Under the pieces are notes generated by a model. The model saw only the letters and a program-made list of their open reading frames with translations, searched no databases and had not been told where the DNA came from. Positions 1 through 6,827 of a stretch of DNA of 6,827 nt are shown here, in pieces. The stretch covers positions 1-6,827 of the forward strand of contig CALPYF020000087.1 of the NCBI GenBank assembly GCA_943327755.2, given 5' to 3'. Source of the stretch: Deinococcus hopiensis KR-140 (GTDB taxonomy: Bacteria; Deinococcota; Deinococci; Deinococcales; Deinococcaceae). Numbering within the stretch: the stretch's first letter is position 1; each line of letters opens with the position of its first letter. The position numbers and the translations under genes were made by a program.

Positions 1-305
1 GTCAGGGCGTGTCCATCGGCATGCGCTGGCCCCGCCTCCGCTGTCTGGGGGGCGGGTGGGTCGCAGGGGACGCCCGCCGCGTGTACGTGGACAGGGGTCT
101 CCGCCGCGGCCTCGTGGACGTGTCCGGCTCTGGTGGCCGCCTGGGTCAGGGTGCCCAGGGGCAGCGTCCCCAGGGTCAGGCCCAGCCCGCCTGCCTCGGG
201 GCTGCGGGTCAGGTGCGCCAGCGACGCCAGCACCGCGAGCAGCGCCAGCAGCCAGCGGCCCGCCCGGGTCGGGGCAGGTCGCAGGTGGTGGGCTGGCACT
301 CGCAT
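1..305 (-). CDS. Small membrane or secreted protein with His-rich tail, cut by left edge
   Basis: This open reading frame enters from the left edge, so only the N-terminal 101 residues are visible. The N-terminus is basic (several Arg and His up to residue 17). A hydrophobic stretch at about residues 18-32 (WLLALLAVLASLA) looks like a signal peptide or membrane anchor, and a weaker hydrophobic part lies at about 40-53. The tail has six histidines between residues 62 and 99, in the patterns HVH (62-64, reading GHVHE), HVH (73-75) and HADGH (95-99), plus one cysteine at 81. Such a layout fits small metal-related envelope proteins and recalls DUF2946, but the part that would decide this is outside the window. 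I chose ATG at 305 because TATGCT (313-318) lies 7 bases upstream, giving a leaderless mRNA. An in-frame ATG at 317 is possible but overlaps that box. It is followed downstream by no visible partner, and the rhomboid gene lies upstream on the same strand. Function is not established. Confidence 0.6.
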   Translation of the reverse strand, partial: MRVPAHHLRPAPTRAGRWLLALLAVLASLAHLTRSPEAGGLGLTLGTLPLGTLTQAATRAGHVHEAAAETPVHVHAAGVPCDPPAPQTAEAGPAHADGHAL

Positions 306-312
306 CGCGCCG

Positions 313-318
313 AGCATA
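313..318 (-). promoter_or_regulatory. -10 box TATGCT of a leaderless promoter
   Basis: TATGCT on the minus strand sits 7 bases before the ATG at 305, so transcription would begin at or next to the start codon. No -35 box is evident at normal spacing. A TTGACC at 348-353 is too far away (29 bases) to pair with it. Confidence 0.5.
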
Positions 319-453
319 GCCCGGCCCCCAGGTGAGAATGTCCTGAAGGTCAACATGCCTGAACCGAGCGGAGCGAGAAACCGGCGGTACCAGCGGCCGG
401 AAGGGAAGCTGAAGGGCGCGCCGGTGGCGCTTCAGTGCAACTGAGTCTCGCTG
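318..453. other. Intergenic region between two minus-strand genes
   Basis: About 136 bases separate the rhomboid stop from the next gene. I see no supported gene here. It contains a hairpin at 409-435, close after the rhomboid stop, a short purine-rich stretch around 361-380, and the promoter-proximal sequence of the downstream gene. A TTGACC on the minus strand (348-353) resembles a -35 box but has no matching -10 at 16-18 bases. Confidence 0.5.
409..435 (-). terminator. Possible hairpin terminator of the rhomboid gene
   Basis: CTGAAG (409-414) pairs with CTTCAG (430-435). The inner CGC/GCG pair can also form if two Gs bulge, leaving a loop of about 7 bases. It starts 18 bases past the rhomboid stop codon. 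On the minus strand it is followed by the pyrimidine-rich CTTCCCTTCC rather than a real T-tract, so it is at best a weak intrinsic terminator. Confidence 0.35.
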
Positions 454-1095
454 TCAGTGCGGGAAGCCGGACGCGGGCCGCGCCGGGGGACGCTTCCGGT
501 GCAGGATCGCCGCGGCGATCAGGCCGCCCACGAAGCCGAACAGGTGCGCCTCCCACGACACGGCCGGGTTCGCCGGGAGCACGCCCCACAGGATGCCGCC
601 GTACAGCAGGAACGCCGCGACCGCCACGCCGACCGCCAGCGGGGTGCGTTCCCTCCAGCCCACGCCCAGCAGGTACGCGAGCAGCCCGAACACCAGTTCA
701 CTGGCACCCAGGTGGACGCTGCCGCCCCGTCCGAGTAGCCACACAAGCCCCCCGCCGATCAGGACGATCAGCAGCAGCGCCGCCAGGAAGCGCGCCACGC
801 CGCGCAGGGCACTCATGAACGTCAGGACGGCCAGGGGCACGGTGTTCGCGATCAGGTGCCCGAAGCCCGCGTGCAGGAACGGCGCGGTCAGGACGTGCCA
901 GAACGTGCCGGGCGCGCGCGGCTCGATGCCGAACTGATCCAGCTGCCCCTGGAACACCAGTTGATCGGCGCCCTCCTGCACCCACAGGCCCGCGATGAGG
1001 GCGGCGGTGACGGCGGCTGCGCGGCCCAGGCTGGTCGTCGGACGCGGGGCCGCAGCAGGGCGGGCCAGTGGAGGGCGGTTCGGGGGGGCGCGCAT
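454..1095 (-). CDS. Rhomboid family intramembrane serine protease
   Basis: The gene encodes 213 residues, a usual length for a compact bacterial rhomboid, and cleaves substrate membrane helices inside the bilayer. About six hydrophobic segments are visible (roughly 26-41, 79-94, 101-120, 130-146, 152-170, 184-199). The family signature is present: HLIAN with His80 and Asn84 in helix 2, catalytic Ser132 in GAS (130-132) at the start of helix 4, and the catalytic His184 in SWEAH of helix 6. LYGGILWGVLP (164-174) before the last helix also fits this subgroup. Residue 133 is Glu where most active rhomboids have Gly (GxSG). The catalytic dyad is otherwise intact, so activity is likely but not certain. 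The open frame continues upstream to 1239, but ATG at 1095 is favoured: it begins shortly before the first helix, has CATGCT 5 bases upstream, and avoids overlap with the divergent reductase gene. Substrate unknown. Confidence 0.88.
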   Translation of the reverse strand: MRAPPNRPPLARPAAAPRPTTSLGRAAAVTAALIAGLWVQEGADQLVFQGQLDQFGIEPRAPGTFWHVLTAPFLHAGFGHLIANTVPLAVLTFMSALRGVARFLAALLLIVLIGGGLVWLLGRGGSVHLGASELVFGLLAYLLGVGWRERTPLAVGVAVAAFLLYGGILWGVLPANPAVSWEAHLFGFVGGLIAAAILHRKRPPARPASGFPH

Positions 1096-1111
1096 GCCCC
1101 AGCATGCCTCA
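1092..1111. repeat. Tandem pair of 10-bp repeats over the rhomboid start
   Basis: GCATGCCCCA (1092-1101) is followed directly by GCATGCCTCA (1102-1111), identical at 9 of 10 positions and spaced by one helical turn. Copy one contains the rhomboid start codon and copy two its -10-like box. A further GCATGC occurs at 1173-1178 over the reductase start. It may be a protein-binding site or chance. Confidence 0.4.
1101..1106 (-). promoter_or_regulatory. Weak -10-like box CATGCT before the rhomboid gene
   Basis: CATGCT on the minus strand ends 5 bases before the ATG at 1095. It departs from TANNNT at its first base. The GGGG between box and ATG is too close to the start to act as a Shine-Dalgarno sequence, which favours leaderless initiation. 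Confidence 0.3.
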
Positions 1112-1131
1112 CGCGGGCGGGGGCGCGCGTC

Positions 1132-1143
1132 CACCCTTGGGTG
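1132..1143. promoter_or_regulatory. Palindrome in the divergent promoter region
   Basis: CACCC-TT-GGGTG is a perfect inverted repeat with a 2-base centre. It lies about 32-43 bases upstream of the reductase start, over its -35 region, between two divergent genes. This is a typical place for an operator, but no regulator gene is adjacent and a chance origin cannot be excluded. Confidence 0.3.
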
Positions 1144-1162
1144 CAGCTCATGTCGGCAGGCG

Positions 1163-1168
1163 TAGGCT
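1163..1168 (+). promoter_or_regulatory. -10 box TAGGCT of a leaderless promoter (reductase)
   Basis: TAGGCT matches TANNNT and ends 6 bases before the ATG at 1175, so the transcript should start at the start codon. No Shine-Dalgarno sequence is present upstream. TTGGGT at 1137-1142 could be a poor -35 box, with a long 20-base spacer. Confidence 0.55.
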
Positions 1169-1174
1169 GCACGC

Positions 1175-2110
1175 ATGCAAACGCGAACGCTGGGACACAG
1201 CGGCCTGACCGTGTCGGTCGTCGGGCTGGGCTGCAACAACTTCGGTGGACGGCTGGATCAGGCGGGCACGACGGCCGTGGTGCGCCGCGCGCTGGACGCC
1301 GGCATCACGCTGTTCGACACCGCCGACATCTACGGCAACCGCGGCGGCAGCGAGGAGCTGCTGGGCCGCGCGCTGGGCGCCGAGCGGGCGAACATCGTCC
1401 TGGCGAGCAAGTTCGGCATGGACATGGGTGAGGGCCGGAAGGGTGCGCGGCCCGCGTACATCCGCGAGGCGCTGCACGCCAGCCTGCGCCGCCTCGGCAC
1501 CGAGTACCTCGACCTGTACCAGCTGCACACCCCGGACCCGGAGACGCCCATCGAGGACACGCTGGGCACCCTGAACGACCTGGTGCAGGAGGGTCTGGTG
1601 CGCGCTGTCGGCGTGAGCAACATGCCCGCCGCCGACGTGCGCGCCGCCGACGCCCTGGCGCGGCAGCACGGCTGGGCGCGCTTCACGTCCTGCCAGGACG
1701 AACACAGCCTGCTCGTGCGGGACGTGGAACAGGACCTGATCCCTGCCACGCGCGACCTGAACCTGGGCCTGCTGCCGTACTTTCCCCTGGCCAGCGGCCT
1801 CCTGACCGGCAAGTACCGCGCCGGGGCCGACCTGCCCGCCGGGGCGCGCATCACGGGGAGCCAGGGCGCCCAGGACCGCTACCTGACCGAACGCAACTGG
1901 GCGGTCGTGGAGGACCTGCGCGCCTTCGCGCAAGGGCGGGGCCACACCCTGCTGGACCTCGCCTTCAGCTGGCTGCTGTCCTTCGACGTGACGAGCAGCG
2001 TGATCGCCGGGGCCACGAAACCCGAGCAGATCGACGCGAACGTGGGCGCGGCCGGCTGGACCCTCACGCCCGAGGAGCTGGCCGAGGTGGACCGCATCAC
2101 GAACCGCTGA
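1175..2110 (+). CDS. Aldo/keto reductase, NADP(H)-dependent
   Basis: This 311-residue protein has the full length of a single-domain TIM-barrel aldo/keto reductase, a cytosolic enzyme that reduces aldehydes and ketones with NADPH. The catalytic tetrad is visible: Asp48 and Tyr53 in FDTADIYG, Lys79 in ASKFG and His118 in YQLHTPD. SN at 148-149 is the usual nicotinamide-contacting pair, and the C-terminal VIAGATKPEQID (276-287) is the cofactor-phosphate loop. The N-terminal LGHSGLTVSVVGLGCNNFGG is typical of the YhdN/AKR11-13-like bacterial branch, so a broad carbonyl-detoxifying role is reasonable. The true substrate cannot be read from the sequence. The ATG at 1175 gives a canonical N-terminus and has a -10 box 6 bases upstream. 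It is divergent from the rhomboid gene, and its stop lies 33 bases before the HrpB start, so read-through transcription into hrpB is possible. Confidence 0.93.
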   Translation: MQTRTLGHSGLTVSVVGLGCNNFGGRLDQAGTTAVVRRALDAGITLFDTADIYGNRGGSEELLGRALGAERANIVLASKFGMDMGEGRKGARPAYIREALHASLRRLGTEYLDLYQLHTPDPETPIEDTLGTLNDLVQEGLVRAVGVSNMPAADVRAADALARQHGWARFTSCQDEHSLLVRDVEQDLIPATRDLNLGLLPYFPLASGLLTGKYRAGADLPAGARITGSQGAQDRYLTERNWAVVEDLRAFAQGRGHTLLDLAFSWLLSFDVTSSVIAGATKPEQIDANVGAAGWTLTPEELAEVDRITNR

Positions 2111-2130
2111 GTCCGCCCGCGTCCCGCGCG

Positions 2131-2136
2131 TACCAT
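2131..2136 (+). promoter_or_regulatory. -10 box TACCAT of a leaderless promoter (hrpB)
   Basis: TACCAT matches TANNNT and ends 7 bases before the GTG at 2144. The ATG at 2135 lies inside this box, so it would not be in the transcript. No -35 element is clear and no Shine-Dalgarno sequence precedes the GTG. Confidence 0.5.
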
Positions 2137-2143
2137 GCGGGGC

Positions 2144-4612
<2,469 letters not shown>

Positions 4613-4670
4613 TCCGGAGTCCGGCTGGGTCATGGGCAACCCGGGCGCGCGCCAGGGCGTCCACTCCACC

Positions 4671-4675
4671 GGAGG
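4671..4675 (+). promoter_or_regulatory. Shine-Dalgarno GGAGG deciding the methyltransferase start
   Basis: GGAGG ends 7 bases before the ATG at 4683, an ideal spacing, and supports that start over the ATG at 4632 and the GTG at 4680. It is the only clear ribosome binding site in the window. CTCC at 4664-4667 could pair with GGAG in a weak 4-bp stem. Confidence 0.65.
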
Positions 4676-4682
4676 TCGCGTG

Positions 4683-5327
4683 ATGGGCGCGCGCTGGGAC
4701 GCCCTGATCGCCGCGCTGTACGGCCCGGTCGGCTGGCCCCGCGCCCGGCGGGTCGTGGAGCGGCTGCGGGTGCACCTGCCGCCCGGCGGGTCGCTGCTGG
4801 ACCTGGGAGCGGGCACCGGGCACACCGGGGTCCTCCTGGCCCGGCAGGGCTGGGCGGTGACGCTGGCGGACGCGCCGCCTCACCCGGGCGCGTGGGGGCA
4901 GCGGCTGATCGCGCAGCCGGCGGCACGGCACCTCGCGCGGCAGGCCGGGCTGAGGCGGGTGCTCACGCCGGGGCCGCTGCCGTTCCCGGACGCCCACTTC
5001 GACACGGTGCTGCTGGCGTTCGTGCTGCACCACTGCCCCGACCCGCCCGGCGTCCTGCGCGAGGCGGCCCGCGTGGCCCGGCGGCGCGTCCTCGTGCTCG
5101 AGGACGTGACCGGGGACGGCCAGCGGCCCGGCCGTCTGGCGCGCGTCCTGGACGCCCTGGTGAACCTGGAAGCCGGGCACCCCCACGCGCAGCGCAGCGA
5201 CGCGGACTGGCTGCGGCTCTTCGGGGCGCTGCACCTGACCGTCCACGCCCGGGAACGCTGGACCTCGCGGGAAATCGGTGTGCCCACCGGCCACGTCCTG
5301 TACGACCTGCGGCCAGCCGGCCCGTGA
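4683..5327 (+). CDS. Class I SAM-dependent methyltransferase, substrate unknown
   Basis: The product is 214 residues and belongs to the Methyltransf_11/25-like group of Rossmann-fold methyltransferases. Motif I, the SAM-binding loop, is LLDLGAGTG (38-46). The acidic residue ending strand 2 is Asp63 in LAD. The motif II/III area reads LPFPDAHFDTVLLAFVLHH (99-117), followed by a helix and VLVLED (136-141), giving the expected core strand order. The N-terminal WDALIAALYGPVGWPRAR resembles small methyltransferases acting on metabolites or lipids, but no substrate motif is recognisable. The ATG at 4683 is chosen from the Shine-Dalgarno sequence; starting at 4632 would add 17 residues with no support. 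The gene lies 70 bases after hrpB on the same strand with no clear terminator between, so it is probably translated from an mRNA reading through from upstream. It is unrelated in sequence detail to the Tam methyltransferase nearby beyond the shared fold. Confidence 0.85.
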   Translation: MGARWDALIAALYGPVGWPRARRVVERLRVHLPPGGSLLDLGAGTGHTGVLLARQGWAVTLADAPPHPGAWGQRLIAQPAARHLARQAGLRRVLTPGPLPFPDAHFDTVLLAFVLHHCPDPPGVLREAARVARRRVLVLEDVTGDGQRPGRLARVLDALVNLEAGHPHAQRSDADWLRLFGALHLTVHARERWTSREIGVPTGHVLYDLRPAGP

Positions 5328-5328
5328 T

Positions 5329-5345
5329 GGGGGTGCCCTGCCCCC
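5329..5345 (+). terminator. Short GC hairpin after the methyltransferase stop
   Basis: GGGGG (5329-5333) and CCCCC (5341-5345) can form a 5-bp stem with a 7-base loop, beginning 1 base after the stop codon. No T-tract follows, so it is only a possible, weak terminator or a transcript 3'-end stabiliser. Confidence 0.25.
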
Positions 5346-5387
5346 GACGCCCGCTCACCTGAGGCGACTCCCGGCGCGGCACGCTGC

Positions 5388-5393
5388 CATGCT
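5388..5393 (+). promoter_or_regulatory. Weak -10-like box CATGCT before the secreted-protein gene
   Basis: CATGCT ends 7 bases before the ATG at 5401, the same box and a similar placement as before the rhomboid gene. It misses the first T of TANNNT. No Shine-Dalgarno sequence is present, so leaderless initiation is the most likely mode. Confidence 0.3.
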
Positions 5394-5400
5394 GCCTGTC

Positions 5401-5889
5401 ATGCGCCGCGCCGTTCCCGCCTGTGCCCTGAGCCTGCTCGCCCTGACCGGAGCGTCCCAGGCCGCCGACTACTCGAAGGCGGTCTGGAGCGTCGCCTCGG
5501 GGCAGTCGGGGCAGACCCCCCTGATGGACACGAACGTGATGGGCGAGATGGTCATGCGCGCCTGGGTCACGCCGCGCGGCGTGCCGGTGCAGGGGCTGAT
5601 GTTCATCTACATGCCGAAGCTCAGCACCAACCACTGGGCGGTCATGCTGGTCGAACCGCAGGGGCAGCCCGGTGAGTTCTTCGGCGCGCGCAGCCTGAAA
5701 TTCGTGCGGGCCGCGAAAAAGGACGGTCAGACGGCTAACCTGTACACGCTCGGGGACGGCATGTTCAAAGGCCTGTACCTGATGGACGGCAAGGTGAAGG
5801 ACAAGCGCGGCCAGATGATGCACTTCCTGATGCTGCTCACGCCGCAGATGGCGCAGCAGGAACCCGATCCCGCCGACTTCCTCAAGTGA
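5401..5889 (+). CDS. Predicted secreted methionine-rich protein, function unknown
   Basis: The product is 162 residues and I do not recognise its family. The N-terminus is a standard signal peptide: MRR, then a hydrophobic core (about 4-17), then ASQA with likely cleavage after Ala21. There is no second membrane segment and no lipobox cysteine, so a soluble periplasmic or exported protein is expected. The mature part of about 141 residues contains 13 methionines (42, 47, 50, 52, 67, 71, 82, 121, 128, 139, 140, 144, 150) and no cysteine, which is high for a GC-rich genome. The central part (LMFIYMPKL, NHWAVMLVEPQG, FFGARSLKFVRA) alternates hydrophobic and polar residues like a small beta-rich domain. 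I chose ATG at 5401 because it directly begins the signal peptide. An in-frame ATG at 5389 lies in the -10-like box. The gene converges on tam with 3 bases between stop codons. Confidence 0.8.
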   Translation: MRRAVPACALSLLALTGASQAADYSKAVWSVASGQSGQTPLMDTNVMGEMVMRAWVTPRGVPVQGLMFIYMPKLSTNHWAVMLVEPQGQPGEFFGARSLKFVRAAKKDGQTANLYTLGDGMFKGLYLMDGKVKDKRGQMMHFLMLLTPQMAQQEPDPADFLK

Positions 5890-5892
5890 CGC

Positions 5893-6666
5893 TCAGGCGG
5901 GCCGGCGTGCGGTGAACAGCGTGCGGGTGAAGGCGTAGTACACGCGCCCACCGGGGTAGGCGGCGTGGAGGCGTTCGCGGTAGGCGGCCAGGAACCGCCG
6001 CTGCCCGTCGTCGGTCAGGCGGCTGAGGTACGGCACGAGGGCGGTGCCTTTCGTCCAGTCGATCAGGCCGTCCGCGCCGTTCAGCAGAACGGGGTAGACC
6101 TTGCTTAGGGCGGTGATGTCCGTGCCGCCCAGTGCGTCGAGCAGTTCGGCGTAGCGGGCAGGCGGCAGGACGGGGGACGCGCCGTGCGCGGTGCCGAAAC
6201 GGGCGTACCCGCCCAGTTCGTCCTGGAAGTCCAGGGCGGTGTCGGTCAGGAGGCGGTGGCTGGGGTGGTCGTGGTTGGCGGGGACCTGCGCGGCCAGGAC
6301 CCTACCGGGATTCAGGTGCGCCCACAGGTGCGCGAGCAGCGCGGGGTGATCCGGCACCCACTGCAGTGAGGCGTTCGCGTGGATCAGGTCGTGCGTGCCG
6401 TCCAGGCGGCCCAGGTCGCCCTGCTCAAAGTGGAGGTTGGGGGCCTGCTGCGCCTGCGCCCGCTCCAGCATCTCGGCGCTCTGGTCGAGGCCGGTGACCT
6501 GCGCCTGCGGGAAGCGCCGCGCGAGTGTGAGGGTGTGTTCGCCCGTGCCGCAACCCAGGTCGATGACGCTGGCGTACGCCTGATCGGGAATCAGGGCGTG
6601 CAGGTCGCGGACGGGGGCACTGCGGGCTTCGCGGAAGAGGTGGTACTGGTCGGGGTTCCACGTCAT
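5893..6666 (-). CDS. tam: Trans-aconitate 2-methyltransferase
   Basis: This 257-residue protein (E. coli Tam is about 252) transfers a methyl group from SAM to trans-aconitate. That compound forms spontaneously from the aconitase intermediate cis-aconitate and inhibits the citric acid cycle, so Tam is a cytosolic clean-up enzyme. Family features run nearly end to end. The start MTWNPDQYHLF parallels the WNPxxY opening of E. coli Tam. Motif I is VIDLGCGTG (34-42), and the acidic residue after strand 2 is Asp61 in GLD. The hallmark NASLQWVPDH occupies 98-107, LNPGRVLAAQVP 118-129 and DW 203-204. The C-terminus ends in the typical AFTRTLFTARR. The open frame extends 25 codons further upstream, but ATG at 6666 matches the family start and has TACGCT 6 bases upstream. 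Assignment rests on recalled family motifs; a related methyltransferase of other specificity is the main alternative. Confidence 0.88.
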   Translation of the reverse strand: MTWNPDQYHLFREARSAPVRDLHALIPDQAYASVIDLGCGTGEHTLTLARRFPQAQVTGLDQSAEMLERAQAQQAPNLHFEQGDLGRLDGTHDLIHANASLQWVPDHPALLAHLWAHLNPGRVLAAQVPANHDHPSHRLLTDTALDFQDELGGYARFGTAHGASPVLPPARYAELLDALGGTDITALSKVYPVLLNGADGLIDWTKGTALVPYLSRLTDDGQRRFLAAYRERLHAAYPGGRVYYAFTRTLFTARRPA

Positions 6667-6668
6667 GC

Positions 6669-6693
6669 GCTCAGCGTAGGCGGGGCACTGAGC
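6669..6693. repeat. Inverted repeat over the tam promoter, possible operator
   Basis: GCTCAG (6669-6674) and CTGAGC (6688-6693) form a perfect 6-bp inverted repeat separated by 13 bases. One arm overlaps the tam -10 box and the other lies in the -10/-35 spacer, so a bound repressor would block the promoter. A pair of this size can also arise by chance. Confidence 0.3.
6673..6678 (-). promoter_or_regulatory. -10 box TACGCT of a leaderless promoter (tam)
   Basis: TACGCT on the minus strand matches TANNNT and lies 6 bases before the ATG at 6666. No Shine-Dalgarno sequence is present. CACACA at 6696-6701, 17 bases further upstream, agrees with a -35 consensus at only three positions. Confidence 0.55.
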
Positions 6694-6742
6694 TATGTGT
6701 GCGTACTCCAGTGGTGACAGCAGGTAGGGCGTGATAGGCAAA

Positions 6743-6770
6743 CCCGCCCGGCGGCAGGTGCGCGGGCGGG
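6743..6770 (-). terminator. Intrinsic terminator of the gene at the right edge
   Basis: CCCGCCCG (6743-6750) and CGGGCGGG (6763-6770) form a perfect 8-bp GC stem with a 12-base loop. Read on the minus strand, the stem is followed by TTT. It begins about 20 bases after the stop codon of the right-edge gene and separates that gene from tam. Confidence 0.6.
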
Positions 6771-6789
6771 CGATGGTCGTGTGGTGGGT

Positions 6790-6827
6790 TCAGAGCAGGC
6801 GGGCGAGGGTGCCGCCCAGCAGCATCA
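6790..6827 (-). CDS. C-terminal end of a gene cut by the right edge
   Basis: The last 11 codons read MLLGGTLARLL and then TGA (6790-6792). The hydrophobic tail would suit the end of a membrane helix, but this is too short to name. Its support is indirect: an open frame up to the edge plus a well-placed terminator hairpin just downstream. It runs in the same direction as tam. Confidence 0.4.
   Translation of the reverse strand, partial: MLLGGTLARLL

Noticed and set aside
1096..1239. N-terminal extension of the rhomboid up to 1239
   Set aside because: The added 48 residues are Arg/Pro/Cys-rich without a helix, overlap the divergent reductase gene and its promoter, and make the protein longer than usual for this family.
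4632..4682. Upstream ATG at 4632 as start of the small methyltransferase
   Set aside because: The extra 17 residues have no support, no ribosome binding site or -10 box lies at a proper distance, and the ATG at 4683 has GGAGG at ideal spacing.
6660..6700. TAGCTCAGT on the minus strand, resembling a tRNA D-arm
   Set aside because: The matching GAGC is 17 bases away, too far for a D-loop, and no anticodon arm or GTTCGA-like T-loop follows. It is part of the inverted repeat before tam.

Overview
The window is strongly GC-rich throughout and reads as ordinary chromosomal DNA from a Deinococcus-type bacterium. I base this on three things. Third codon positions are G/C-dominated. The gene families are typical (HrpB helicase, aldo/keto reductase, rhomboid, Tam). 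Most gene starts carry a TANNNT-like -10 box only 5-7 bases upstream of the start codon, the leaderless-mRNA arrangement known to be abundant in Deinococcus. The genus is an inference; no marker here proves it.

Layout, left to right. A minus-strand gene runs off the left edge and encodes a small membrane or secreted protein with a His-rich tail (start about 305). Next on the minus strand is a six-helix rhomboid intramembrane serine protease (454-1095). A 79-bp divergent promoter region follows, holding several short repeats. Then comes a plus-strand block: an aldo/keto reductase (1175-2110), the DEAH-box helicase HrpB (2144-4612), a small class I SAM-dependent methyltransferase (4683-5327) and a methionine-rich predicted secreted protein of unknown function (5401-5889). 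Facing it on the minus strand is a trans-aconitate 2-methyltransferase (tam, 5893-6666). Its stop lies 3 bp from that of the secreted protein. At the right edge only the last codons of another minus-strand gene are visible, followed by a good hairpin terminator.

The genes do not form one pathway. The reductase, helicase and small methyltransferase may be partly co-transcribed. HrpB nevertheless has its own -10 box, and the small methyltransferase is the only gene here with a clear Shine-Dalgarno sequence, so it is the best candidate for translation from within a longer transcript. Tam detoxifies trans-aconitate. The rhomboid and the secreted protein act at the envelope.

I see no CRISPR array, insertion sequence, prophage, tRNA or rRNA, and no convincing new multi-gene system. 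The points most worth a second look are the promoter and start architecture, the Met-rich secreted protein, the His-rich partial protein, and the Gly-to-Glu change next to the rhomboid catalytic serine.
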